Positions 42,734 through 51,396 of a DNA stretch of 64,000 nt are shown here, piece after piece. The first letter of the stretch is position 1. Each line of letters starts with the position of its first letter. The notes beneath the pieces were generated by a model. The model was not told where the DNA came from and did no database searches. It worked only from the letters and a program-made list of their open reading frames with translations. The stretch covers positions 80,503 through 144,502 of the forward strand of contig NZ_JABBCH010000012.1 of NCBI RefSeq assembly GCF_012952295.1, written 5' to 3'. This DNA comes from Crystallibacter degradans. Lineage in GTDB: Bacteria; Actinomycetota; Actinomycetes; Actinomycetales; Micrococcaceae. The translations under genes and the position numbers were made by a program.

Positions 42734-42835
42734 GGAACCAACTTTCGGTCTCGCCGTAGTCTTCCCTACCTGCAGCCTCTGGTAAATAATCAACCTTGGA
42801 CAGCACACGAGCATGACCAACAAAGGAGTTCGATC

Positions 42836-43255
42836 ATGGCAACGCGCCTCAACCCGTACCTCAGCTTCCGCGACAACGCACGGCAGGCCATGGACTTTTA
42901 CCATGCAGCCTTCGGCGGCGAATTGACCCGCAGCACCTTCGCCGAATTGCATGCCAGTGACGATCCGGCCGAAGGCGAGAAGATCATGCATTCCATGCTG
43001 GAAACCCCGAACGGCCTCACCCTCATGTGCGCAGACACTCCGAACGGCATGGCCTACAACCCCGGCGACAACATCTCGGTGTCGCTCAGCGGCGACGACG
43101 AAGCCGAGCTGCGCGGCTACTGGGACAAGCTGACCGAGGACGCCACCATCGCCGAACCGCTGGAGAAGGCTCCTTGGGGCGATACGTTCGGCATGTTCAC
43201 GGACAAGTTCGGCATCAACTGGCTGGTCAACATCGCCGGCCAACCCCAGCAGTAG
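42836..43255 (+). CDS. PhnB-like VOC protein
   Basis: 139-residue VOC-fold protein: TRLNPYLSFRDNARQAMDFYHAAFGGELT at the N terminus (the PhnB-type F-YH-AAFGGE motif) and DTFGMFTDKFGINWLVNIAG at the C terminus. Despite the name, family members have no proven role in phosphonate use; many are of unknown substrate. AAAGGAG upstream of ATG 42836. Terminator directly after. Confidence 0.85.
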   Translation: MATRLNPYLSFRDNARQAMDFYHAAFGGELTRSTFAELHASDDPAEGEKIMHSMLETPNGLTLMCADTPNGMAYNPGDNISVSLSGDDEAELRGYWDKLTEDATIAEPLEKAPWGDTFGMFTDKFGINWLVNIAGQPQQ

Positions 43256-43282
43256 ATCCGACCCACAACAGGTCCAACCGCA

Positions 43283-43314
43283 ACGGCCGCCTTCCCGAAC
43301 GGGAGGGCGGCCGT
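43283..43314 (+). terminator. Terminator after the PhnB-like gene
   Basis: ACGGCCGCC (43283-43291) pairs with GGCGGCCGT (43306-43314) and TTCCC with GGGAG inside, giving a long GC-rich stem. The downstream bases CGTCGTCGTTAG are only weakly T-rich. Confidence 0.65.
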
Positions 43315-43372
43315 CGTCGTCGTTAGTTGGTTTAGACGCTGACTAACCGGGCAGTATGCCGTAACCGTTGGG

Positions 43373-44260
43373 CTAGATGCAGGAGTAGTCGTAGTCGAAG
43401 CCGCGGGAGACGAACTGCGTGACGGACACGTAGCCGCCGGGTGTGAGCGGCGCGGCAGAGCAGTTGTTCTTGGCCCCGTTGGCTGTCCTGGCGCCGGCCA
43501 GCCAGCTCGGGAGACCGGCGAGGCTGCTGTCGGCGCTGACCTGGCCAACGATCTGGCCCCACTGGAAGTTGGTCGAGTAAATCCCGACGTCGGCGCCGAT
43601 GCTCTCGAAGTAGTCGGTCATGCCCTCCAGATCGGCGGCATTCGCGACCTTATCCGTCGACCAGCTGTTCTCGGTTTCGACGTCGAGCCACCACAGATAG
43701 TCCTCGGGGTTGCTGATGCCGCGGGAGTTGGCGTCGTCGTAGGCCTTGGCCCAGCCGTACATGTAAGCGCAGGCCGCATCTTCGGCCCCGCTGCACTCCC
43801 CGTAAGGATTATCGACGACGACGGAATCGGGATCATCGACGTCCTCCGGGTAGACATTGCTGTCCGGCCACCACGATCCGGCGTGCCCAGCGTTGGCGGT
43901 GTTGACGTAGAGCGCCACGTTGGGCTGGCCGGTGGCATCCATGAGGGTCTCTTCCTCGGCCCAAGCCAATTGCACGGACAGGCACGGGTTGGTGTTATTG
44001 GCGAGGCCGCCGGTGACACCCACGATGGCAAACGCAGGACTATCAGGCAGCGCCTTGCCGCACTGCGGCCAGGACACATCATTGCCGAGCAGATCGGTGC
44101 TGCCACCGCTGTCGCCCTTGCCACCGCCCTTGTTTGGAGCGGCATCTGCAGCCGGGGCAGAACCGATACCAATGGCCGCTGCCGCGAGCAGGCACAGCAT
44201 CAGCGCTGCCAACCATCGTTTATACCGCCGGACACTGGTCTTCGAATCTTCGTTGATCAT
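43373..44260 (-). CDS. Secreted protein, glycoside hydrolase family 25-like fold
   Basis: 295-residue protein with a signal peptide (RRYKRWLAALMLCLLAAAAIG, cleavage probably after ADA at about residue 40). The mature part starts with a Gly/Lys-rich linker and then LLGNDVSWPQCGKALPD, with FAIVGVTGG and LWWLDVETENSWS; the latter resembles the acidic D-x-E of lysozyme-like TIM barrels. It has even-numbered cysteines (CGK, NPCL, GECSG, AACAY, NNCS, SCI). Probably a secreted hydrolase of cell-wall or polysaccharide type, but the activity is not shown by clear catalytic motifs. Confidence 0.6.
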   Translation of the reverse strand: MINEDSKTSVRRYKRWLAALMLCLLAAAAIGIGSAPAADAAPNKGGGKGDSGGSTDLLGNDVSWPQCGKALPDSPAFAIVGVTGGLANNTNPCLSVQLAWAEEETLMDATGQPNVALYVNTANAGHAGSWWPDSNVYPEDVDDPDSVVVDNPYGECSGAEDAACAYMYGWAKAYDDANSRGISNPEDYLWWLDVETENSWSTDKVANAADLEGMTDYFESIGADVGIYSTNFQWGQIVGQVSADSSLAGLPSWLAGARTANGAKNNCSAAPLTPGGYVSVTQFVSRGFDYDYSCI

Positions 44261-44343
44261 GACGAGCCTTTCCCTGCGTAAGCGGAGGAGAATCCGCTGG
44301 CGAAAAGCTTCCCCCAGCCGGAGGGCGCCGTCAAGATATTTCT

Positions 44344-44925
44344 TTAGAGCTCGCGGACCACCCGCGCCGGGTTACCCACGGCTACGACGTTTGCCGGCAT
44401 GTCCTTCGTGACCACTGCGCCTGCGCCGATCACAGTGTTTTCGCCAACCGTAACGCCCGGCAGGATGATCGCTCCGCCGCCGATCCACACGTTGTCCCCG
44501 ATGGTGATGGGCTGCGCCGCCTCCAGTTTGTCGCGACGCGGCTCCGGCTCCACGGGGTGGGTTGGCGTCAACAGCTGAACGTTGGGCCCGATCTGTACGT
44601 CGTCGCCGATTGTAATCGCAGCGACGTCCAGGGCAGTGAGGTTGTAGTTGATGAAGGTCCGCGCGCCGATGCTGATGTAGCGGCCGTAATCCACGAACAA
44701 GGGTGGCCTGACCTCGGAGCCCTCGCCGATCGCGCCCAGCAGGTCCCGCAGGATCTCCCCTGCCGCGGCGCGGTCGCTGGGCCAGACCCTGTTGTAACGG
44801 TCCGCGAGTTCGATCGCGCGGGTGCTGTCCTCGGCGAGCTCCGGATCGTCGGCAATATAGAGGTCGCCCGCGACCATTCGCTCACGCATCGATCGCTCGT
44901 CACCGGCAAAATAGTCTTCCATCAA
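44344..44925 (-). CDS. Sugar O-acetyltransferase (maltose/galactoside acetyltransferase type)
   Basis: 193-residue left-handed beta-helix acetyltransferase. N-terminal helical cap with MRERMVAGDLYIADDPEL, then hexapeptide repeats, VQLLTPTHPVEPEPRR with the catalytic His, and the C-terminal IGGGAIILPGVTVGENTVIGAGAVVTKDMPANVVAVGNPARV pattern. Acetylates a sugar hydroxyl with acetyl-CoA. No sugar operon is adjacent, so the substrate is open. Confidence 0.85.
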   Translation of the reverse strand: MMEDYFAGDERSMRERMVAGDLYIADDPELAEDSTRAIELADRYNRVWPSDRAAAGEILRDLLGAIGEGSEVRPPLFVDYGRYISIGARTFINYNLTALDVAAITIGDDVQIGPNVQLLTPTHPVEPEPRRDKLEAAQPITIGDNVWIGGGAIILPGVTVGENTVIGAGAVVTKDMPANVVAVGNPARVVREL

Positions 44926-45041
44926 CAGCCCCTTTCGTTAGCGCTATGGTTCCACCGTAGCCGCGGCGGCGGAGGGCCGGGCACGAACACCCGGAAACCG
45001 TGAGGCACTGACATCCCGGTGCATCCGTGTCAGGATCAGTT

Positions 45042-45977
45042 ATGCCCGATCGCCTGATGCTCCTTGACACTGCGTCGCTGTACTTCCGTGCCTTCTACGG
45101 CATGCCCGACACGATCCAGCGGGCTGACGGCACGCCGGTTAACGCTATCCGCGGCCTGCTGGACATGATCGCGCGGCTGACCACCGACTACAACGCCACG
45201 CATCTGATCGCGTGCTGGGACGATGACTGGCGCCCGCAGTGGCGGGTCGATCTCCTCCCCACCTACAAAGCGCATCGGGTCGCTGAGGTGGTAGCGGGCG
45301 CTCCCGACGTGGAGGTGGTGCCGCCCGGGCTCGAGGCGCAGATTCCGATGATCCGACGGGTGCTCGAACTCGCCGGAATCGCCGTCGTCGGGGCGCCCGA
45401 ACACGAGGCCGACGACGTCATCGGCACCTACGCCAGCCACGCCGGCCTTCCAGTCGATGTGGTCACCGGCGACCGCGATCTCTTCCAGGTTGTCGACGAC
45501 GCCCGCCAAGTACGGGTGATCTACACCGCGCGCGGCATGAAGAACCTCGAAGTCCTGACCGACGCTGTGGTCGTCGGCAAATACCGTGTGCTGCCCGAGC
45601 AGTATGCCGACTACGCGCTCCTCCGCGGCGACGCCTCCGATGGACTCCCGGGAGTCGCCGGCATCGGTGAGAAGACTGCTGCGTCGCTGCTGGGAGAGTA
45701 TGGCTCCCTCGACGGACTGCTCGCGGCGGCGGACGCGGGAAGCGGACTGTCCGCATCCGTCCGCTCGAAGCTCAACAAGGCCTCCGACTATCTGAAGGTT
45801 GCACACGCCGTCGTCAACGTCGTGCGCGACCTCAAGCTGCCGAGCCTCGAGGAAGCAGGCGCTCAGCTCCATCCCGCCGACGGCGATCCACGTGCCGAGC
45901 TTGAGCAACTGGCCACCGACTGGAATCTCGGTGGCTCCATGAAGCGGTTCCTCGCGGCCCTCGACCAGCATCAGTGA
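45042..45977 (+). CDS. 5'-3' exonuclease (PolI N-terminal-like)
   Basis: 311-residue FEN-like nuclease. N-terminal LMLLDTASLYFRAFYGM, arch region, metal ligands in EHEADDVIGTYAS and VVTGDRDLFQVVDD, then the helix-hairpin-helix GDASDGLPGVAGIGEKTAASLL. It is a stand-alone form without a polymerase domain, found in many actinobacteria in addition to PolA. Likely acts on flaps or RNA primers. ATG 45042 follows AGGATC; a GTG at 45027 is an alternative. Confidence 0.87.
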   Translation: MPDRLMLLDTASLYFRAFYGMPDTIQRADGTPVNAIRGLLDMIARLTTDYNATHLIACWDDDWRPQWRVDLLPTYKAHRVAEVVAGAPDVEVVPPGLEAQIPMIRRVLELAGIAVVGAPEHEADDVIGTYASHAGLPVDVVTGDRDLFQVVDDARQVRVIYTARGMKNLEVLTDAVVVGKYRVLPEQYADYALLRGDASDGLPGVAGIGEKTAASLLGEYGSLDGLLAAADAGSGLSASVRSKLNKASDYLKVAHAVVNVVRDLKLPSLEEAGAQLHPADGDPRAELEQLATDWNLGGSMKRFLAALDQHQ

Positions 45978-46043
45978 GGAGCGGCAGTTCCGCATCCTAT
46001 CGCTCCAGCAGCCTCATCCAATGGAGGTTTCCGGCCCCCTCTG

Positions 46044-46262
46044 TCAATGGTCGCTGGCCGATTCATCCAGTGCTGCTTCCACTGCTGCGCAGAAGGTGCC
46101 GACAACGGATGCCGTCGTGTCGAAAGCGCACATCCACCGAACTTCTCCCCGGGCGGGATCCCAGTCATAGAACCGGTAGCTCTTGCGCAATCGTTGTGTT
46201 GCTGCGAAGGGCAGGACGGCTAGGACCGGGTTGGACTGCGTTGGCTGCGTGAAAGTCACCAT
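46044..46262 (-). pseudogene. C-terminal remnant of a threonine aldolase-like gene
   Basis: 72 codons (MVTFTQPTQSNPVLAVLPF to ESASDH) that resemble only the last part of low-specificity L-threonine aldolase/beta-eliminating lyases, in particular FYDWDPARGEVRWMCAFDTT. The full enzyme is about 350 residues with a PLP lysine; everything before the last 70 residues is missing, because only 43 nt separate this piece from the SDR gene upstream. To my knowledge DUF6421-SDR-lyase trios occur in other actinobacteria, so this looks like a deletion within that operon. Expression as a small protein cannot be excluded. Confidence 0.6.
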
Positions 46263-46305
46263 CGGATGCGGTCTTTCCTTATGCTTCGTTCGGTTGCCGC
46301 CGGTC

Positions 46306-47043
46306 TTAGACGAGGTGCTGCCGTGTTCCGTTCAGTTCCGAAGCCGGCGCTGAAAAGAGCGCGGACACATGGTCCGCCAACTCGCTCACGTCGGTGTATC
46401 CGGGAAACGCCCGGTGGGGCGCTTCGGTCCGCATGGTTTCGTCGACCAAGGCTTTGACCACAAAGATGGCCGCTGCCGAGGTCTGCTCCTTTGGTTCGTC
46501 CTTGTGGCCCGACTGTGCTCTGCGGAAGCCGTCCGCCATGCCCAGAACCCAGGCTTCGGAAGCAGCTTTAATGGCTGCGTAGGCGGCCCCCGAGGCAGTC
46601 GGCTGAGAAGCGGCGACAGCCGAGACAATAGCCATCCGGCCGGACGGTGACGCTTCCAGATCCGGGTAGAAGGTACGTGACGTGTTGCGCAGCGTGGTCA
46701 GGACGCTCGTGTGCAGGACCTCCCAGTCCTCATCCTTCTGCCCGCGGATGCCGTCGCCGCCGCGCCAGCCACCAACCAGATGGATCAGCCCGTCCACCGG
46801 TCCAAGGTCGGCACGTATGGAGTCTGCGAGATTGCCGACGGCGGATAGGTCGGCCAGGTTGCAGACATAGGGCACCACTTCCTCGTGGGTTTCGGCCAGT
46901 GATTCGACGCCGGCCGGGTCGAGATCGACCGCAGCGACGCGCGCGCCGATACCCACGAGGGCTTCAACGACTGCCCGGCCTGCCGCACTGGTGGAACCGG
47001 CGACGACGACGTTCAGTGGGAGCAATGCTGAACGGGCGTTCAT
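46306..47043 (-). CDS. SDR-family oxidoreductase
   Basis: 245-residue short-chain dehydrogenase. Rossmann region NVVVAGSTSAAGRAVVEAL at the N terminus (GSTSAAG in place of the usual GxxxGxG), the Asn-rich step replaced by LIHLVGGWRGG, and the catalytic Tyr/Lys in SGAAYAAIKAASEAW (YxxxK). Its ATG overlaps the stop of the DUF6421 gene (ATGA). The substrate is unknown. Part of the DUF6421-SDR operon whose third gene seems deleted. Confidence 0.82.
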   Translation of the reverse strand: MNARSALLPLNVVVAGSTSAAGRAVVEALVGIGARVAAVDLDPAGVESLAETHEEVVPYVCNLADLSAVGNLADSIRADLGPVDGLIHLVGGWRGGDGIRGQKDEDWEVLHTSVLTTLRNTSRTFYPDLEASPSGRMAIVSAVAASQPTASGAAYAAIKAASEAWVLGMADGFRRAQSGHKDEPKEQTSAAAIFVVKALVDETMRTEAPHRAFPGYTDVSELADHVSALFSAPASELNGTRQHLV

Positions 47044-48443
47044 GCGGCTGCCCCGACATCTTCGCCGAGGTCCGAGGTTCCGGTGATGCCGGACGTCGAC
47101 TCGATAACCGGCCGGATCTTCTTTTCCAGCGCTTCGTAGAACATCGAGTGGGGAAACTCGTCGTCCAGGACCAAGTCGGTGAGACCGCGTGGGGGCCCGG
47201 CGAGCGGGAGCGCATCCGGTCCCTTCGCCCATGTGGAGGCAGGGTGAGGGATAACCGTTGCGGAAATGAGTTCATAGGCGGCGAGCCAGTGGGCGGTCTT
47301 GGGACGGTCAATGGAGCGCCAGTACAACTCCTCGATTTCCTGTCCCAGCGCGACCACGACGTCAGCTACATTGTCCCAGTCGATGGTCAGCTTTGAATCG
47401 GTCCAATGGAGCACACGGTGCTGGTGCATCCACGCAAACAACAGCTGGCCGCCGAGGCCGTCGTAGTTCCGTACACGGGGCCCGGTCATGGCGAAGCGGA
47501 AGATCCTGTCGAAGATGACGGCGTATTGGACGAGCTTGGCGTACTTGCGCGCTTCCGGGGACGACTCCTTGTCCTTTTCGATTTTGACCGATTCTCGGAA
47601 GGCGGTGAGATCGCAGCGCAGTTCTTCAAGCGTGTACAGGAAGAAGGGCATCCGCTGCTTGATCATGAAGGGATCAAAGGGAAGGTCTCCGCGCATGTGG
47701 GTCCTGTCATGAATCAGATCCCACATGACAAACGTCGACTGCGTAAGCTGCTGATCATCCAAAAGAGCGGCAGCATCTTCGGGCAGGTCCAGCCGGGTGG
47801 TCGCGGCGGCGGCACCCAAAACGCGCCTGAAGCGTGCGGCTTCCCTGTCAGCGAAAATTGCTCCCCAATTGAACTGGGGGGTCTCCCGTACCGCGACGGA
47901 TTCCGGGAACAGTACCGCAGAATTCGTATCGTAGCCAGGTGTGAAGTCGATGAACCGGATGGGCAGGAAGAGCGGGTTTGAGTAGTCCCCGGCTTCGAGT
48001 TCAGCAATGAAGTCGGGCCAGATGACCTCGATCAGCACAGCTTCCACGAACCTGTTGGTGCTGCCGTTCTGGGTATACATCGGAAAGACGACGAGGTGGC
48101 GGAGACCGTCGGCACGGTGGAGTTGCGGTTGGAAGGCCTGCAGAGCCTCCAGAAAGTCAGGGACTGCAAATTCTGATGCTTCCCACGCTGTGAAGGCTTT
48201 CTGAAGACAGTCAAGATACTCCGCGTCGTGAAGGAAAAGGGGCGCGAGGTCGGCGACGGATTCGCGGATTATGGTCGCCAGCTTGGAGGCAGTGGCAAGA
48301 TCACCGGGCTCCGGCACGGAACCGTCTTGAGCTTGTATGAGCTGAAGCTCCGTGGCGGCGTTCTTCAAGGCCGTCCAAGCCGGGTGGGACCGCAGCTGAT
48401 TGTCTGAGAGCGTCTCTGGGGTGCGCTGGGTAGCCGTGGGCAT
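47040..48443 (-). CDS. DUF6421 family protein
   Basis: 467-residue soluble protein. The core has WDLIHDRTHMRGDLPFDPF followed about 20 residues on by YTLEELRCDLTAFRE. The HxxxH plus EExxxD pattern suggests a bound metal, somewhat like zinc peptidase folds, but no known peptidase signature is complete. N terminus is helical (SHPAWTALKNAATELQLIQ). The protein is coupled to an SDR. Catalytic function is unknown. A candidate 52-codon gene (48516-48674) lies directly upstream on the same strand. Confidence 0.75.
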   Translation of the reverse strand: MPTATQRTPETLSDNQLRSHPAWTALKNAATELQLIQAQDGSVPEPGDLATASKLATIIRESVADLAPLFLHDAEYLDCLQKAFTAWEASEFAVPDFLEALQAFQPQLHRADGLRHLVVFPMYTQNGSTNRFVEAVLIEVIWPDFIAELEAGDYSNPLFLPIRFIDFTPGYDTNSAVLFPESVAVRETPQFNWGAIFADREAARFRRVLGAAAATTRLDLPEDAAALLDDQQLTQSTFVMWDLIHDRTHMRGDLPFDPFMIKQRMPFFLYTLEELRCDLTAFRESVKIEKDKESSPEARKYAKLVQYAVIFDRIFRFAMTGPRVRNYDGLGGQLLFAWMHQHRVLHWTDSKLTIDWDNVADVVVALGQEIEELYWRSIDRPKTAHWLAAYELISATVIPHPASTWAKGPDALPLAGPPRGLTDLVLDDEFPHSMFYEALEKKIRPVIESTSGITGTSDLGEDVGAAA

Positions 48444-48515
48444 AAATAGTCAGTCCTTTCGAACAGAAGCAGGTGAAGCACAACGATATGGAGCCTAGAT
48501 CAGACCTAGAAGGAC

Positions 48516-48674
48516 TTATGTCAAAATCGGCTGAGCATTAGCAATTCGATTGCTTCGAGCCATGCTTGAGGCCTGGAACACACAGGGGTTCGTGTTCTCG
48601 GATTTCACTTTGCCCCAGTCGATGTCCTTCAGGTTTGCATCTTGGGCTTCCTCGACTGTTCCCCCGCTCGCCAT
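48516..48674 (-). CDS. Candidate small gene upstream of DUF6421 (52 codons)
   Basis: An ATG at 48674 opens a 52-codon frame starting MASGGTVEEAQDANLKDIDW and ending with QPILT before TAA at 48516. One Cys (NTNPCVFQ). The first 35 codons have G/C at most third positions, as real genes here do; the last 15 are less biased. GGTGGGACCC precedes the ATG as a weak ribosome site. It ends 72 nt before the DUF6421 start on the same strand, so it could be the first gene of that operon. I do not recognise the peptide; it may be chance. Confidence 0.3.
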   Translation of the reverse strand: MASGGTVEEAQDANLKDIDWGKVKSENTNPCVFQASSMARSNRIANAQPILT

Positions 48675-49057
48675 GGGTCCCACCACGCTCCCACCGCCGG
48701 GTGACGGTCAAGGACGCTGGCCGGCACGGCTCGGTCGCTCGCTGGCACAGAGTGGCCATAGCCGTGCGCCTGCTACACACCCAGGGAGCCCGGCACCTCC
48801 ACCGATCAGACCGCATACACCGGCAACTGTGCAGCAGGGAACCCGGCCGCGGCATACCTAGCCGGAGGGGCAACTTCTTGATCTGGCGCGCACCCGCCAA
48901 GATGACTGAAATCAGGGCCCTACGGACGCTTCGCACCACCACCGGGCCGGTGGGCCGGGCCTCGAAATAGGACCATCGACGAAACGTAATGCCACGTCCG
49001 ACCGGCAGATCCCTGCCTCAAGTTCCGCACGGATTGCTTAGCGGCCGCCCCTAACGG

Positions 49058-49087
49058 TCTGGGATAGGGGGAACCCCTTATCCCAGA
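49058..49087. other. Bulged hairpin in the gene-poor stretch
   Basis: TCTGGGATAGGGG (49058-49070) pairs with CCCCTTATCCCAGA (49074-49087) with a single bulged T and a GAA loop. It could be an RNA structure or terminator remnant. No T-run follows. Confidence 0.45.
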
Positions 49088-49141
49088 GATGCAGCGTCCG
49101 GAGCCGTCAGCCGGCACAAGCCTTCCCACCGGGCCACTCGC

Positions 49142-49315
49142 GTGAATCCCCCGAGACAACTGTTAGCCGAGGCGTACGGCGCCTGGGAGACACGGCTGCA
49201 TCACACCCAGGCAAGACCCTCAGGCAACTGCCGCGTCTGCCGCAAGCGGACCCACTTGGCGCAAGCGTGCGGTTTAGCAGATCGACAAGAGCCACTTACC
49301 TGTTTAGCCGTGTAA
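49142..49315 (+). CDS. Candidate small cysteine-containing protein (57 codons)
   Basis: GTG at 49142 opens a frame starting MNPPRQLLAEAYGAWETRL and containing four cysteines: C-R-V-C in GNCRVCRKRTHLAQACG and one near the end (LTCLAV). The spacing C-x2-C-x10-C-x12-C could bind zinc or an iron-sulfur cluster. The sequence is protein-like (aromatic and charged residues in plausible order), but no Shine-Dalgarno is seen, so translation would be leaderless or weak. Family unknown. Confidence 0.4.
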   Translation: MNPPRQLLAEAYGAWETRLHHTQARPSGNCRVCRKRTHLAQACGLADRQEPLTCLAV

Positions 49316-49498
49316 ATTAGTAAGTCTTATGCTGATCATGCATATTTGAAGCGCAACGGTAAGACTTCGCCGACCCTGCTGTGCAACATTCGCTAGGCAA
49401 AATAACTCTTTCCTTTTGCGTGTTAGCTTGATCACTGCTCTTCCCGGCCAGGCCCGCCGGAAGATTCAATCCACCGCAGCTACTTTCCCGGAGGCAAC

Positions 49499-49699
49499 AT
49501 GGGACTCAGCTCCCCCTCGCATATAGATGATCGGATGGTCGCGCCCGGCCGCCCCGCCGGTCTGCCCAAATCGACGGAAACGCACCACCTAATGATGATC
49601 GCTGCGGGTGGCGTTATCGGCTCAGGATTATTCCGCAGCTCGGAATACATCATGGCGGACAGCCGGATCGCATTGATGCCCCTTGGTGGTATTGCATGA
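49499..49699 (+). pseudogene. N-terminal fragment of an APC-type amino acid permease
   Basis: 66 codons, MGLSSPSHIDDRMVAPGRP onward, containing HHLMMIAAGGVIGSGLFRSS, the first-segment signature of AAT/LysP-type permeases (compare HLQMIAIGGAIGTGLFVASG in the next gene). After that the sequence is no longer like a permease and stops at 49699. GGAGG precedes the start, so it is translated or was. The full permease gene starts at the overlapping ATGA but in another frame. Either a decayed second permease or a leader peptide coupled to the next gene. Confidence 0.6.
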
Positions 49700-51258
49700 C
49701 GCTCATGAGGGGAACTTCCGCAGAAATCGAACCAAATGCGATGGCGCAATCTGGATCCTCTACAGCGACAGGGGCAGACCACACCTCCAACGACACCGCC
49801 AACGAACTCAAGCGCGGGTTAAGCAGCCGTCACCTGCAGATGATCGCCATAGGCGGTGCGATCGGTACAGGGCTGTTCGTGGCCTCGGGCGGCACTATTT
49901 CCCAGGCGGGCCCGGGTGGCGCGCTAGCTGCCTACGCGCTGGTCGGACTGATGGTGTTCCTGCTTATGCAGTCGCTGGGTGAAATGTCCGCCAAGATTCC
50001 GGTCGCTGGCTCCTTCCAGACCTTTGCCACCCGGTTTGTCTCCCCCTCCTTCGGGTTCGCGATCGGCTGGAACTACTGGTTCAACTGGGCCATCACGGTA
50101 GCCGCCGAGCTGGTCGCGGCCGGAATCATCATGTACTTCTGGTTCCCGGGTATCCCCGGCTGGGTATGGGCCGGGATCTTTCTGCTGGTACTGACCGGGC
50201 TCAACGCCCTCTCGGCCAAGTCCTTCGGTGAGTCGGAGTTCTGGCTCTCCCTGATCAAGGTCTCGGCAGTGGTGCTCTTCCTGATCGCCGGCGTGCTGAT
50301 GATCTTCGGCATCCTCGGGGACAACTCCCCTGGCCTCAGCAATTGGGAAAACCGCGATGAAGTGTTCCACGGGGGTTGGGTCTCGATCATCTCGGTGTTC
50401 ATGATTGCCGGGTTCTCCTTCCAAGGCACCGAGCTAGTGGGTGTGGCCGCAGGCGAAGCCAAGAACCCGCGCCGCGAAGTGCCTAAGGCCATCCGCACGG
50501 TCTTCTGGCGCATCATGCTCTTCTACATCGGTGCCATCTTCATCATCGGCTGCCTGATCCCGTTCACCGACCCGAGCCTGCTGGCCTCCGGCGAGGCCGA
50601 TGTTGCAGTATCCCCGTTCACTCTGGTCTTCTCACGCGCCGGGATCGCGTTCGCAGCCGCCCTGATGAACGCGGTGATCCTGACCGCCATCCTCTCAGCG
50701 GGCAACTCCGGACTCTATGCATCCACCCGCATGCTTTACGCCATGGCCCATGATGGCATGGCCCCGAAAATCTTCGGCCGTACCAATACGCGCGGCGTGC
50801 CGATCCCGGCGCTGCTGGCCACCGCGGCCGTGGGACTCTTCGGCTTCGTATCCGCGATCGTCGGCCAGGGCTCGGCCTACTCCTGGCTGCTGAACATGTC
50901 GGGCCTGTGCGGCTTCATCGTTTGGGCGGGGATCGCGATATCCCACTACCGCTTCAGGCGAGGCTTCCTAGCACAGGGCAACAAGGTCAGCGACCTGCCG
51001 TACAAGGCCTCCCTGTTCCCGATCGGCCCACTGCTGGCCTTCGCCCTGCTGATCCTAGTGATCGCGGGACAGAACTACGAGGCTGTACTTGCCGGACGGG
51101 GCCCGGAAGTGCTCTCCTCCTACATCGGGTTGCCGGTCTTCATCGTCCTATGGCTGGCCCACCGCTTCATCACTAAGTCCAAGCTGGTGCCGCTGCACGA
51201 AATGGATCTCACGGCACCGGAAGACCTCAAGGCCGAACCCGCCGGCGGCACCCGGTGA
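49696..51258 (+). CDS. Amino acid permease (APC superfamily, AAT family)
   Basis: 520-residue 12-segment transporter. First segment LQMIAIGGAIGTGLFVASG, then the family stretch AAYALVGLMVFLLMQSLGEMSAKIPVAGSFQTFA and later GFSFQGTELVGVAAGEAKNP and AILSAGNSGLYASTRMLYAMA. Its relatives move basic, aromatic or other amino acids with H+. The exact start is uncertain: ATG 49696 overlaps the stop of the upstream fragment; ATG 49741 gives the more usual 20-residue N terminus. It is followed by a strong bidirectional terminator. Confidence 0.87.
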   Translation: MTLMRGTSAEIEPNAMAQSGSSTATGADHTSNDTANELKRGLSSRHLQMIAIGGAIGTGLFVASGGTISQAGPGGALAAYALVGLMVFLLMQSLGEMSAKIPVAGSFQTFATRFVSPSFGFAIGWNYWFNWAITVAAELVAAGIIMYFWFPGIPGWVWAGIFLLVLTGLNALSAKSFGESEFWLSLIKVSAVVLFLIAGVLMIFGILGDNSPGLSNWENRDEVFHGGWVSIISVFMIAGFSFQGTELVGVAAGEAKNPRREVPKAIRTVFWRIMLFYIGAIFIIGCLIPFTDPSLLASGEADVAVSPFTLVFSRAGIAFAAALMNAVILTAILSAGNSGLYASTRMLYAMAHDGMAPKIFGRTNTRGVPIPALLATAAVGLFGFVSAIVGQGSAYSWLLNMSGLCGFIVWAGIAISHYRFRRGFLAQGNKVSDLPYKASLFPIGPLLAFALLILVIAGQNYEAVLAGRGPEVLSSYIGLPVFIVLWLAHRFITKSKLVPLHEMDLTAPEDLKAEPAGGTR

Positions 51259-51396
51259 CCCCGCTGCTGCCGGCCTACTGAGGGTACCCACGGCAGCAGC
51301 CGCGTGCCACGACGAGTCACAGCATCACGCCGGTTTCCTCGGCCCTGGACAAGGACCAACTAGATGAGTAAGTCCTCATAACGCTCAAGGATGAAA

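Larger units (their letters stand above)
48444..49498. other. Gene-poor 1.05-kb stretch
   Basis: Between DUF6421 and the permease fragment I see no standard-size gene on either strand; longer open frames here have unlikely composition. It contains two small candidate genes (48516-48674 leftward; 49142-49315 rightward) and a bulged hairpin at 49058-49087. The part near 49300-49480 is AT-richer, with TAAATTAGTAAG and CAAAATAACTC, and likely carries the promoter for the permease locus. Confidence 0.5.

Noticed and set aside
48538..48942. 134-codon minus-strand frame in the gene-poor stretch
   Set aside because: Unlikely composition, no homology seen, and a better-biased small frame overlaps it.
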